The position numbers were made by a program, and so were the translations under genes. A stretch of 36,816 nucleotides of DNA from an uncultured Acidobacteriota bacterium (GTDB lineage Bacteria; Acidobacteriota; Thermoanaerobaculia; Gp7-AA8): the NCBI GenBank assembly GCA_946887105.1, contig CAMPKJ010000016.1, positions 1-36,816 of the forward strand. Direction: 5' to 3'. Under the pieces are notes generated by a model, which did not search any database, was not told the origin of the DNA, and saw only the letters and a list, made by a program, of their open reading frames with translations. Positions 10,290-17,702 of this stretch are shown one piece after another. Numbering within the stretch: position 1 is the first letter of the stretch; each line of letters begins with the position of its first letter.

Positions 10290-11726
10290 ATGGCGCCCCG
10301 CGATCCCCAGCTGACCGTGATCATCCCGCTCTACAACGAACGGTCGACCGTGCGCGAGCTCCTGAAACGGGTGCTCGCACAGCCGATGATGAAGGAGATC
10401 GTGGTCGTCGACGACTGCTCGACCGACGGCTCGTTCGATCTCGTCGCCGAGATCGCACGCCGCGAGCCGGCGGTGCGCCTGCTGCGCCAGGAGAGCAACC
10501 AGGGCAAGGGCGCGGCGGTGCGTCGCGGTATCGCCGAGGCGCGCGGCGAGATCGTCATCATCCAGGACGCCGATCTCGAATACGACCCGCGCGATTACGG
10601 GAAGATGATCCAGCCGATCGTCGATGGCGACGCCGACGTGGTGTACGGCTCGCGGTTCGAAGGCCATCCTCGGCGCGTGATGCTGTACTGGCACACGCTC
10701 GGGAATCAGTTCCTGACCTGGCTCTCGAACGTCACCACGAATCTCAACCTCACGGACATGGAGACCGGCTACAAGGCCTTCCGCCGCGAGGTCATCCAGT
10801 CGCTCCGTCTGCGCTCGCAGCGCTTCGGATTCGAGCCGGAGGTCACGGCCAAGATCGCGCAGCGCGGTTATCGCCTGTACGAGGTGCCGATCTCGTATCA
10901 CGGCCGCGATTACTGGGAAGGAAAGAAAATCCGCTGGAAGGACGGCGTGAGCGCGGTCTGGACGATCTTCAAGTACGGCCTGTTCGTGCGCGGCGATTCC
11001 GAGGCGGGCGGCTACGTGACGCTGGAGCGCATGGGCAAGCTGTCGCGCTACAACGACTGGATCTGGCAGAGCATCGCGCCGTACGTCGGCAACCGCGTGC
11101 TCGAAGTGGGCGCCGGAATCGGCAACATGACCCGAGTGCTGTACGGCCGCGATCTGATCGTGGCGACGGATCTCGAGCTGCCGTACCTGCACATCCTGCG
11201 CAACCGCTTCGCGCGCAATCCGACCATCGAAGTGGAGCGCCTCGATCTCAACTCCGACGAATGCCTGGCGCTGAAGCGTCATGAGTTCGACACCGTGGTC
11301 TGCCTCAACGTGCTCGAGCACATCGAAGATCACGAAGGCGCGCTGCAGCGTCTGTACGAAGTGCTCGTGCCGGGCGGACGTCTGGCGCTGTTCGTCCCCG
11401 CCGACCAGAAGCTGTTCGGCACGATGGACACGCAGGTCGGTCACTTCCGGCGCTACTCGCGCGAAGAGCTGCAGCGCGTGATGGAAGCGGCCGGATTCGT
11501 GACCGAGAAGATGACGTATCAGAACATCTTCGGCCGCTTCGGCTGGTGGCTCAACGGACGCGTGCTCAAACGCACGCACCTCCCCGGCGGTCAGTCGCGC
11601 CTGTTCGATCTCGCGGTGCCGGTCCTGCGCCGGATCGAGCCGAAGAATCCAAGCCGCGGGCTGTCATTGATCGCGGTCGGGACCAAACCCGCGGCGGCGG
11701 CGGCGAGTGCGGCGCGCACCGCGTAA
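10290..11726 (+). CDS. Fused GT2 glycosyltransferase and SAM-dependent methyltransferase
   Basis: This 478-residue protein joins two enzymes. Residues 1 to about 250 form a DPMS-like GT2 domain (VIIPLYNE, VVVDDCSTDGS, DAD at 93-95 for metal and nucleotide sugar, DMETGYKAFRREV). Residues from about 265 form a class I methyltransferase (VLEVGAGIGNMTRVL, VVCLNVLEHIEDHEGAL, LVPGGRLALFVPA). The GT2 half probably moves a sugar onto polyprenyl phosphate or a lipid; the second half may methylate the sugar. No transmembrane helices are evident. I chose ATG 10290, seven bases after a TACAAT box. ATG 10281 lies within that box, and an upstream frame from 10125 reads through the divergent gene. The domains are secure; substrates are unknown. 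Confidence 0.9.
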   Translation: MAPRDPQLTVIIPLYNERSTVRELLKRVLAQPMMKEIVVVDDCSTDGSFDLVAEIARREPAVRLLRQESNQGKGAAVRRGIAEARGEIVIIQDADLEYDPRDYGKMIQPIVDGDADVVYGSRFEGHPRRVMLYWHTLGNQFLTWLSNVTTNLNLTDMETGYKAFRREVIQSLRLRSQRFGFEPEVTAKIAQRGYRLYEVPISYHGRDYWEGKKIRWKDGVSAVWTIFKYGLFVRGDSEAGGYVTLERMGKLSRYNDWIWQSIAPYVGNRVLEVGAGIGNMTRVLYGRDLIVATDLELPYLHILRNRFARNPTIEVERLDLNSDECLALKRHEFDTVVCLNVLEHIEDHEGALQRLYEVLVPGGRLALFVPADQKLFGTMDTQVGHFRRYSREELQRVMEAAGFVTEKMTYQNIFGRFGWWLNGRVLKRTHLPGGQSRLFDLAVPVLRRIEPKNPSRGLSLIAVGTKPAAAAASAARTA

Positions 11727-11735
11727 GCGCCGCGC

Positions 11736-11741
11736 TATCAT
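11736..11741 (+). promoter_or_regulatory. -10 box of the SIS isomerase gene
   Basis: TATCAT (5/6 to TATAAT) ends exactly seven bases before ATG 11749, with no Shine-Dalgarno sequence between. It lies in the 22-base gap after the GT2-methyltransferase gene, so the isomerase may have its own leaderless transcript. Confidence 0.5.
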
Positions 11742-11748
11742 CCGCCGC

Positions 11749-12345
11749 ATGTCCTTCTCCCGTTCGTTTCTCGACGAGAGCATCGAAGCGATCCGCCGCA
11801 TCGACGCGGATGCGATCGATCGCGTCGCCGCCGGTCTGGCCGCCTCTCGCGAGTCCGGCGGCCGTCTCTTCATCCTCGGCGTCGGAGGTTCGGCCGGACA
11901 CGCCAGCCACGCCGTGAACGACTTCCGCAAGATCTGCCGCTTCGAGGCTTACACGCCGACCGACAATGTCTCCGAGCTCACCGCGCGCGTGAACGATGAA
12001 GGATGGGACAGCTGCTTTTCCGAGTGGCTCAAAGGTTCGCGCATCAACGCGAAGGACGCCGTGCTGGTCTTCTCCGTCGGCGGCGGGAACGTCGAGAAGA
12101 ATGTCTCCGTGAATCTCGTCCGTGCCATCGATGAAGCGCGTAGCGCGGGCGCGAAGGTGTTCGGCATCGTCGGCAAGGACGGCGGCTACACGAATCAGGT
12201 CGCCGATGCGTGCGTGCTGATCCCGGTCGTGTCGCAGGAACGCATCACGCCGCACACGGAAGGACTGGCGGCGGTGGTGTGGCACCTGCTGGTCTCGCAT
12301 CCTGCGCTGAAGGTCACGCAGACGAAGTGGGAATCAGTACGTTAG
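11749..12345 (+). CDS. SIS-domain sugar-phosphate isomerase, phosphoheptose isomerase-like
   Basis: The 198-residue product is a single SIS domain of GmhA size. GmhA converts sedoheptulose 7-phosphate to D-glycero-D-manno-heptose 7-phosphate in the cytosol. The phosphate-binding loop LGVGGSAGH (43-51), SVGGGN (109-114) and VGKDGG match the fold. Compared from memory with E. coli GmhA, His180 is kept (His179 here), but Glu65 is replaced by Asp58 and Gln172 by Glu171, so it is a divergent subfamily. A GHMP kinase, a GmhB-like phosphatase and a nucleotidyltransferase nearby support a heptose role. Its 3' end overlaps the convergent phosphatase gene by 32 bases. Another sugar phosphate cannot be excluded. 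Confidence 0.75.
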   Translation: MSFSRSFLDESIEAIRRIDADAIDRVAAGLAASRESGGRLFILGVGGSAGHASHAVNDFRKICRFEAYTPTDNVSELTARVNDEGWDSCFSEWLKGSRINAKDAVLVFSVGGGNVEKNVSVNLVRAIDEARSAGAKVFGIVGKDGGYTNQVADACVLIPVVSQERITPHTEGLAAVVWHLLVSHPALKVTQTKWESVR

Positions 12346-12859
12346 CCAGCTCCGCGAGATCCTTCACCCGCAGGTCCGGCTCGACGTTGCCGCGCTTGTT
12401 CGCAGACCGCGGATGCTCGATCAGCGCGACCTTGCATCCTGCCGCGCGGCCGCAGAGCAGATCGCTGTCCTGATCGCCGGCCATCCACGATTGCGAGAGG
12501 TCGATGCCGAGCTCGCGCGCGGCCTCGTGCAGAAAGTACGGCTTCGGCTTGCGGCAATCGCAGTCATCCTCGCTGCGATGAAAACAGACGTAGCCGCGCG
12601 TGAGGACCGGCAATCGCCGCAGGACTTCGTCCTGCACCTCCTGCAACGCTTCGCGCGTGGCCTTTCCCTTCGCCGCGCTCGGCTGATTGGTGATCACGAT
12701 CAGCAGCCATCCGGCGTCGGCGAAGCGCTGCAACGCATCAGCGACGTCGAGCATCACCAGGTCGTCGAGGGTGCGCGGCGATTCCCATTCGCCCGACGAC
12801 GGGTAGTACACCAGTTCGTCGAGGATGCCGTCGCGATCGAGGAAGAGCGCGCGCGTCAT
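12314..12859 (-). CDS. gmhB: HAD phosphatase, heptose bisphosphate phosphatase (GmhB)-like
   Basis: GmhB-type enzymes remove the C7 phosphate from D-glycero-D-manno-heptose 1,7-bisphosphate. The 181-residue protein has FLDRDG (nucleophile Asp8, acid/base Asp10), VITNQPSAAKG (motif II), CRKPKP (motif III Lys) and GDQDSDL (motif IV). A zinc-loop pattern is present: Cys92-x-His94, then Cys100-x-Cys102. This is the hallmark of the GmhB/HisB-N group. Its ATG at 12859 overlaps the preceding GT-C stop (ATGA), so it is the last gene of the nine-gene operon. It meets the SIS isomerase gene tail to tail. In E. coli, GmhB and GmhA act two steps apart in one pathway. Anomer specificity (alpha or beta) is not decidable here. 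Confidence 0.85.
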   Translation of the reverse strand: MTRALFLDRDGILDELVYYPSSGEWESPRTLDDLVMLDVADALQRFADAGWLLIVITNQPSAAKGKATREALQEVQDEVLRRLPVLTRGYVCFHRSEDDCDCRKPKPYFLHEAARELGIDLSQSWMAGDQDSDLLCGRAAGCKVALIEHPRSANKRGNVEPDLRVKDLAELANVLIPTSSA

Positions 12860-14658
12860 GGTTCGATGCGCACTCCGATGTCGGGGATGTGGGTGACGCG
12901 CGTGGTCTGCGCTTCCAGCGTGGCGCCGGGAGGAGGCTGCCGGAAGAGGATCGTGTCGCTGCCGGGCAGGAGGATGATTCCCAGCGGCTCCGTTGCGTGC
13001 GAGATCACCCGGATGCGCTGGCCTTTGGTGAGCACGATGCGCGCTGCGTCGAGCGACGCGGCGACGCCGTCGATGGTCCAGACGAGATCGGGATGCGCGG
13101 CCGGCGGAGGGAGCACGAGCGTGTTCCGGCTGGCCGCATCATCGTCCTCGTAGAGGGCGACGTTGAATGGCTCGCGGAACCAGCGGTGCAGCCCGATGGC
13201 GGGCGAAACGAACAACCGGTACGTCCCGTCGCGCGGAACGATCCACTCGGCCCCTCGGCCGGTTTCGATGCGGGCATTGAGCGCGGGAACCCAGAGGTTG
13301 CGCCACACCGGGATGTAGTGGCGCACGAAGTAAGGGGCGAGCTCGCGCTGCACGCGCGCCATCCAGAGGAGCGCGTTGAAGTCGCCGACCACGAGCGCCG
13401 GAGGATCGCTCACTTCGTAACGCGGCGCGAGGCCCTGGCGCACGAGCTGGCGGGCCAGCTCGGGGAGAAACCAGAAACGATATGCGGGCTCGCGGCGCAG
13501 TCCCCACGGCACGCCGCTGAAGACGATCTCGCCGGGACGCGTGCGCGCGTGCACTTCGCGGAGGATGAAGTCCTGATAGGCGCGATCGAGCTCCTTGCCG
13601 CGGAAGATCGAGGCGAACGCATTCACGCTCCAGGCGACGAACAGGAGCGCAACGACCGCGCCGCGCCGCGGGATGCGCTCGATGACGATCGCGATCAGCG
13701 GCACCATCAGGATCACCGCCAGCGCAAAGTGATAGTTGTAGAGGAACTTCATCATCGCCAGGAACGCGAAGTTCGCGAGCTGCAGGATGGCGATCAGCAC
13801 GACGCCACCGCGCCGGCGCCACGACAGCACGAATCCGGCGACGCCGAGGAGGAGCACGGCGATGCCGCCGGCATCGACGGCAGCGAGCTCGAAGAGCCGG
13901 TCGGAACCGATGATGCGCACGCCAAACGGAACGAGCAGCCGGTGAATGAAGCCGCCGAGGACCGGCGTCGCGAATTTCTCGGCCAGGTTGTCGACCCAGA
14001 CGTGCTGGTACAGCGCCGCAAGCGAGCCGGTCGCGGCGAAGTAGCCGAGTGCGGCGGCCAGTGCGGTCAATCCGCCGGCGATGATTGCGCCCGCGCGCAG
14101 CCGGCGCATGACCAGGAAGGACAACACCGCCACGACCAGCACCGGACCCAAGCGAAGATTGGTGAGGCCGGCCAGACAGAACGCCACGCCCGCGAAGAAA
14201 TACCGTTCGCGTTGCGCGAGCACCAGTCCCGCCATCAGCAGCGCGCAGCCGAGCGCCTCCACGCGATACTCGACGGCCGGCGTCATGAACAGCGAGCTGC
14301 TGAGCGCAAGCGCCGTCGCCGACCAGCGCGCGAAGCGATCGATGCCCGCGTTGCGCATCCAGACGTGCAGCAGCCAGAACGTCGCCATCCAGACCGGAAT
14401 CTGCGCCCACCGGAGCAGGATGATGGCGCCGGCGCCCGGATCGTCCGTCAGCCACGTGAACGGCGCGAAGACGAACCACGCCAGCGGCGTGTGGTGCTCC
14501 CAGAAATCGCGGAACGGTACGCGCCCTTCGCCGATCCAGGACGTCGCCTGAAAAAACTCGAGCTCGTCCCAGTTCAGCGGATGGAGGAAGTGCAGCGGAA
14601 GGAGCCGCACCAGCGCGGCGGTGATGGCCAGGCCGATCGCCACGCGCACGGACTTCAC
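12856..14658 (-). CDS. GT-C fold membrane glycosyltransferase-like protein (paralogue of 5120-6817)
   Basis: The 600-residue polytopic protein carries Asp31-Glu32 and VPFRDFWEHH in its first outer loop, as in PMT/ArnT-type GT-C transferases using polyprenyl-linked sugars. Multiple hydrophobic helices span the middle. The C-terminal soluble part has LRREPAYRFWFL, HYIPVWRNLWVP and a beta-rich tail. These blocks match the gene at 5120-6817 over its whole length. The GTG start at 14658 overlaps the stop of the SDR epimerase gene (GTGA), and its stop overlaps the phosphatase ATG. A longer frame to 15165 is only the antisense of the epimerase gene's codons. A role in adding a sugar outside the membrane is inferred; substrates are unknown. 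Confidence 0.8.
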   Translation of the reverse strand: MKSVRVAIGLAITAALVRLLPLHFLHPLNWDELEFFQATSWIGEGRVPFRDFWEHHTPLAWFVFAPFTWLTDDPGAGAIILLRWAQIPVWMATFWLLHVWMRNAGIDRFARWSATALALSSSLFMTPAVEYRVEALGCALLMAGLVLAQRERYFFAGVAFCLAGLTNLRLGPVLVVAVLSFLVMRRLRAGAIIAGGLTALAAALGYFAATGSLAALYQHVWVDNLAEKFATPVLGGFIHRLLVPFGVRIIGSDRLFELAAVDAGGIAVLLLGVAGFVLSWRRRGGVVLIAILQLANFAFLAMMKFLYNYHFALAVILMVPLIAIVIERIPRRGAVVALLFVAWSVNAFASIFRGKELDRAYQDFILREVHARTRPGEIVFSGVPWGLRREPAYRFWFLPELARQLVRQGLAPRYEVSDPPALVVGDFNALLWMARVQRELAPYFVRHYIPVWRNLWVPALNARIETGRGAEWIVPRDGTYRLFVSPAIGLHRWFREPFNVALYEDDDAASRNTLVLPPPAAHPDLVWTIDGVAASLDAARIVLTKGQRIRVISHATEPLGIILLPGSDTILFRQPPPGATLEAQTTRVTHIPDIGVRIEP

Positions 14659-15614
14659 CGGAGCGGGCCGTCCTTGAACTGCTCGACCGTCTCGACGATC
14701 GTGCGTTTCACCGCTTCGCGGCTGGAGAGCTTCGGCCGCCATCCGAGCGCGGTCATGCGCCGCGTGTCGAGCTTCACCTGCGGCACGTCGCCGCGCCAGC
14801 CGCGCGGACCCTCGCCGTACTGCACGTCGATCTTCGCGCGATCGATACCCATCGTCTCGATGGTCCAGTCGGTGATCTCGCGAACGGAGGTCTGGTCGTC
14901 GACGGCGAGGTTGTGGACGTTGACGTGCTCCTTCGCGTGCTGGATCCCGAACTCCATGCCGTCGAGACAGTCCTCGACGTAGACGTACGGCTTGGCCTGC
15001 GTGCCGTCGCCGAGGACGGTCAGGCGGGTCGGGTCTTCGCGCAGGCGCAGCACGAAATCGTGAATCACGCCGTGCGTCGGATTCGGGCCGACGATGTTGC
15101 CGAAGCGGTAGATCCAGGCGGTCATGTCGTAGTTGTGCACGAACGCGGTGATGAGCGTTTCGCACGCGACCTTGCTCGCCGCGTACAGGGAGATCGGCAG
15201 GATGGGGCCGTAGTCTTCCGGCGTCGGCATCACCGTCGGCTCGCCGTAGACGGCGCCGCTGCTGGAAAAGACGATCTCGTTCACGCGCGTCCGGCGCATC
15301 GCCTCGAGCACGTTGTAGGTGACCAGCGTGCCGCCCTTCAGATCGAAGTCGGTGTACTTCGTCCCGAAGCTGATGTCGCTGTTCGCGGCGAGATGCCAGA
15401 CGCGATCGGGTTGAAAGTCCTGCATCAGCGCGACCACGCGGTCGAGCTCGAGCAGGTCCATCTCGTGAAACGCGAAGTTCGGATGCTGATGGACGTACGC
15501 GCGCTTGCCGAGAAAAAAGTTGTCGACGCCCGCGACTGCATCACCGCGGTTCAGCAGCCGCGGAATGAGATTCGACGCGATGAACCCCGCCGCGCCGGTG
15601 ACCAGGATCTTCAA
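14655..15614 (-). CDS. NAD-dependent sugar epimerase/dehydratase (extended SDR)
   Basis: This 319-residue enzyme has the Rossmann motif VTGAAGFIASNL, an HLAANSD motif, FSSSGAVYGEP and the catalytic YxxxK (Tyr144, Lys148 in YAASKVACE). Later, RFGNIVGPNP and GDGTQAKPYVYVEDC are typical of nucleotide-sugar epimerases and 4,6-dehydratases. Being directly downstream of a nucleotidyltransferase, it could act on that enzyme's NDP-sugar product, perhaps a GDP-heptose. The only start that fits the operon is TTG 15614, which makes a TTGA overlap with the upstream stop. This is a rare start codon, and it places MKILVTGAAG at the true N-terminus. The reaction (epimerase, dehydratase or decarboxylase) is not settled. 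Confidence 0.88.
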   Translation of the reverse strand: MKILVTGAAGFIASNLIPRLLNRGDAVAGVDNFFLGKRAYVHQHPNFAFHEMDLLELDRVVALMQDFQPDRVWHLAANSDISFGTKYTDFDLKGGTLVTYNVLEAMRRTRVNEIVFSSSGAVYGEPTVMPTPEDYGPILPISLYAASKVACETLITAFVHNYDMTAWIYRFGNIVGPNPTHGVIHDFVLRLREDPTRLTVLGDGTQAKPYVYVEDCLDGMEFGIQHAKEHVNVHNLAVDDQTSVREITDWTIETMGIDRAKIDVQYGEGPRGWRGDVPQVKLDTRRMTALGWRPKLSSREAVKRTIVETVEQFKDGPLR

Positions 15615-16303
15615 ATCGAGCCCTCCAGCGCCGCCCGCGTCTTCGCCAATTCGCCGGGCGTGCCGATGTCGTAAAAATCGTGATCGACGATCTCCGCCTC
15701 GAGCTGCCCGTGCTCGGCGAGATTCGCGTACACGATCTCTTCGAACGAGCACGCGCCGGTGGGCGGCAGGATGTCGATGGTCGACGTGAGCATCACCGAG
15801 AATCCGGCGTCGAGGTACGGCAACTCCGGCGCGTGTTTGTCGAAGCGCACCAGATATCCCTCGGCCACATCGGCGTTCCCGATCGACACGCGCGGATAGA
15901 CCGCCAGGCAGTTTCCGATGTGCTGCTGCACGAAGCGATCGTAGTCGAAGCGCCGCAGCACATCCCCGAACGTGAGCAGGAAACGGTCGCCGAGCAGCGT
16001 CCGAGCGTCGCGCCATGCCTGGCGTAATGCCCCGCCCGTGCCGAGCGGCTCGCTCTCGCGGCTGTACGCGATGCGCACCCCGAACTTCGCGCCGTCACCG
16101 AAGTGCTCTTCGATGACCTCCGCCTTGTATCCCGTGAGCAGCGCGAAGTCGCGCAGCCCGCGCTCCGCAAACGACTCGATGACGCGCTCGAGATACGGAC
16201 GGCCGCCGATCTCGATCATCGGCTTGGGGAGATCGCGCGTGAGATCGCCGAGGCGGGTGCCGAGACCGCCGCAGAGGATGGCGACGGTGGGGGCGCCCGT
16301 CAC
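15611..16303 (-). CDS. Sugar-phosphate nucleotidyltransferase, HddC-like
   Basis: The 230-residue product belongs to the nucleotidyltransferases that make NDP-sugars from a sugar 1-phosphate and NTP. The signature VAILCGGLGTRLGDLTRDLP with PKPM follows within the first 30 residues. GTGGALRQAW is the sugar-binding side, and TFGDVL carries the metal-binding Asp. Short length without a C-terminal helix domain fits the HddC/RmlA-short group, including D-glycero-alpha-D-manno-heptose 1-phosphate guanylyltransferase. The GTG start at 16303 overlaps the upstream GT2 stop (GTGA). With the kinase, isomerase and phosphatase nearby, GDP-heptose synthesis is the best inference. Glucose or mannose 1-phosphate remain possible. 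Confidence 0.85.
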   Translation of the reverse strand: MTGAPTVAILCGGLGTRLGDLTRDLPKPMIEIGGRPYLERVIESFAERGLRDFALLTGYKAEVIEEHFGDGAKFGVRIAYSRESEPLGTGGALRQAWRDARTLLGDRFLLTFGDVLRRFDYDRFVQQHIGNCLAVYPRVSIGNADVAEGYLVRFDKHAPELPYLDAGFSVMLTSTIDILPPTGACSFEEIVYANLAEHGQLEAEIVDHDFYDIGTPGELAKTRAALEGSI

Positions 16304-16965
16304 GCGCGCTTCACTTTCCGCGCGTTCCACAACCTCTTGAACGTCCACACCGTGCTCGAAAAGCGATGCAGGGTGGTCGTGCCGATGCGCTCGCGGTAGT
16401 CGATCGGGATCTCGATCGTGCGATAGCCGAGGCGGTGCGGGACGACGTACATGTCGACCGGCAGCGCAGGACCCTTCGCGGTCCATTGCACTTTGTCGAT
16501 CATCGACTTGCGGTACGCGCGCATGCCGCTGTGGACGTCGGTGGTCTTCAGCCCGTGCAGCACGCGCGCGCCGAGGGCGAAAAAACGATTGGCGAGAAAA
16601 TTGGCGAACGGCATCGCCTTCGGGCGCTTGTGCACGCGCGTCGTGTTCACGAGATCGTAGCCCTGGTCGATCAGGCGCATCAGCTCCGGGATTGCTTCGA
16701 CCGGATAGGTGTCGTCGCAGTCGAGCGTGATCACGACGTCGCCGGATGCCTCGCGCACCGCGCGATCCATCGCAGGACCGTATCCCTGCGGCGGGAACTG
16801 TTTGATGACGCGCGCGCCGAGCTCCTGCGCGATCTCCGCCGTCCTGTCTTTGCTCGAATCGACGAGCAGCACCTCGGCATCAGGCGCAACGCGCTGGATG
16901 TCGCGGATGACCTTCGCCACCGCGCCCTCTTCATTCATCGTGATCATCGAGACGGTCAGTTTCAT
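16300..16965 (-). CDS. GT2 family glycosyltransferase, polyprenyl-phosphate sugar synthase-like
   Basis: The 221-residue protein is a single GT-A domain: VSMITMNEEGAVAKVI at the N-terminus, LLVDSSKDRT, the DxD-type DCDD at 82-85 and DVHSGMRAYR. It resembles soluble dolichol- or polyprenyl-phosphate mannosyltransferases that have no membrane helices. It could make the lipid-phosphate sugar used by GT-C enzymes in the window. ATG 16965 overlaps the stop of the methyltransferase gene (ATGA), and its own stop overlaps the nucleotidyltransferase GTG. An upstream frame extension to 17223 would only overlap the methyltransferase gene. Donor and lipid acceptor are inferred. Confidence 0.88.
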   Translation of the reverse strand: MKLTVSMITMNEEGAVAKVIRDIQRVAPDAEVLLVDSSKDRTAEIAQELGARVIKQFPPQGYGPAMDRAVREASGDVVITLDCDDTYPVEAIPELMRLIDQGYDLVNTTRVHKRPKAMPFANFLANRFFALGARVLHGLKTTDVHSGMRAYRKSMIDKVQWTAKGPALPVDMYVVPHRLGYRTIEIPIDYRERIGTTTLHRFSSTVWTFKRLWNARKVKRA

Positions 16966-17702
16966 GCGACTCGCTTTGCTTCGTAGATCATCTGGAACGC
17001 GAGCATACCGGGCCAGAGCGAGGAGATGGCGCGCTCGAGCGGGTATGCGGTTTTCAGGTAGAGCTGGTACGGACGCGACTTCAGCAGCGCGTCGGGCGCC
17101 TGCGGCTCGCTGCTCCCCCGCTTCGGCGCGAGCAGCTTCTTCGCCAGCGGCACCAGTGGACGGACGATGCCGGGGTTGTACGTCGTCCCGATCGGCGCGA
17201 GTGCGCATTCGCCGAGCAGCCATCGCGCACTTTTACGCGTGAAAAAGCGGAGATGCGTGCGATCGAGGACGCCGGTCTCCTCGTACTCCCATCGCCCGAA
17301 CAGGTGCGCGAAGCGAACGGACCAGAGTCCGACATTCGGCAGTGACACGATGACGCGGCCGCCGGGCGCGAGCCAGCGCAGGTACTTCTTCAGCACGCCC
17401 ACCGGCCACGGCACATGCTCGAGCACATCCGCGAAGATCAGCACGTCGAACTGCGCATCGCCGAGGTCCGCCTGCTGCAGGTCGGCCTGTACGACGTGCG
17501 CGAGGCGCTTCGCCGCGACCTCGCACGCGACGGCGCTTTCCTCAATGCCGGTCACTTCATTGCCGAGCTGCTGGATCCGCTCGCTGGTGGTGGCAAAGCC
17601 GCAGCCGGAATCGAGCACGCGCAGTCCGCGGCGGCCGTTCCAGAGGCGCAGCAGGCCCCAGTTCACATCCTCGAAGTACTGATAGGGGGCGTTCTCATCC
17701 AT
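16962..17702 (-). CDS. Class I SAM-dependent methyltransferase
   Basis: The 246-residue protein has the SAM-binding motif VLDSGCGFATTSERI (from residue 29), an acidic GIEES after strand 2 and the FADVLEHVPWP motif (90-100). LRWLAPGGRVIVSLPN then completes the usual order for methyltransferases of the UbiG/type 11 and 12 group. The C-terminal third is variable and may bind the glycan or lipid substrate. It probably O-methylates a sugar. ATG 17702 overlaps the end of the UGM-like gene by eight bases. The family is certain; the substrate is not. Confidence 0.88.
   Translation of the reverse strand: MDENAPYQYFEDVNWGLLRLWNGRRGLRVLDSGCGFATTSERIQQLGNEVTGIEESAVACEVAAKRLAHVVQADLQQADLGDAQFDVLIFADVLEHVPWPVGVLKKYLRWLAPGGRVIVSLPNVGLWSVRFAHLFGRWEYEETGVLDRTHLRFFTRKSARWLLGECALAPIGTTYNPGIVRPLVPLAKKLLAPKRGSSEPQAPDALLKSRPYQLYLKTAYPLERAISSLWPGMLAFQMIYEAKRVA

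Noticed and set aside
12889..14982. Long plus-strand open frame opposite the GT-C and SDR genes
   Set aside because: The translation is a run of charged residues without motifs. The minus strand encodes conserved proteins over the same bases.
12856..15165. Extended minus-strand frame (769 codons) for the second GT-C gene
   Set aside because: The first 169 codons lie out of frame inside the SDR gene. GTG 14658 gives the expected N-terminus and a GTGA overlap.
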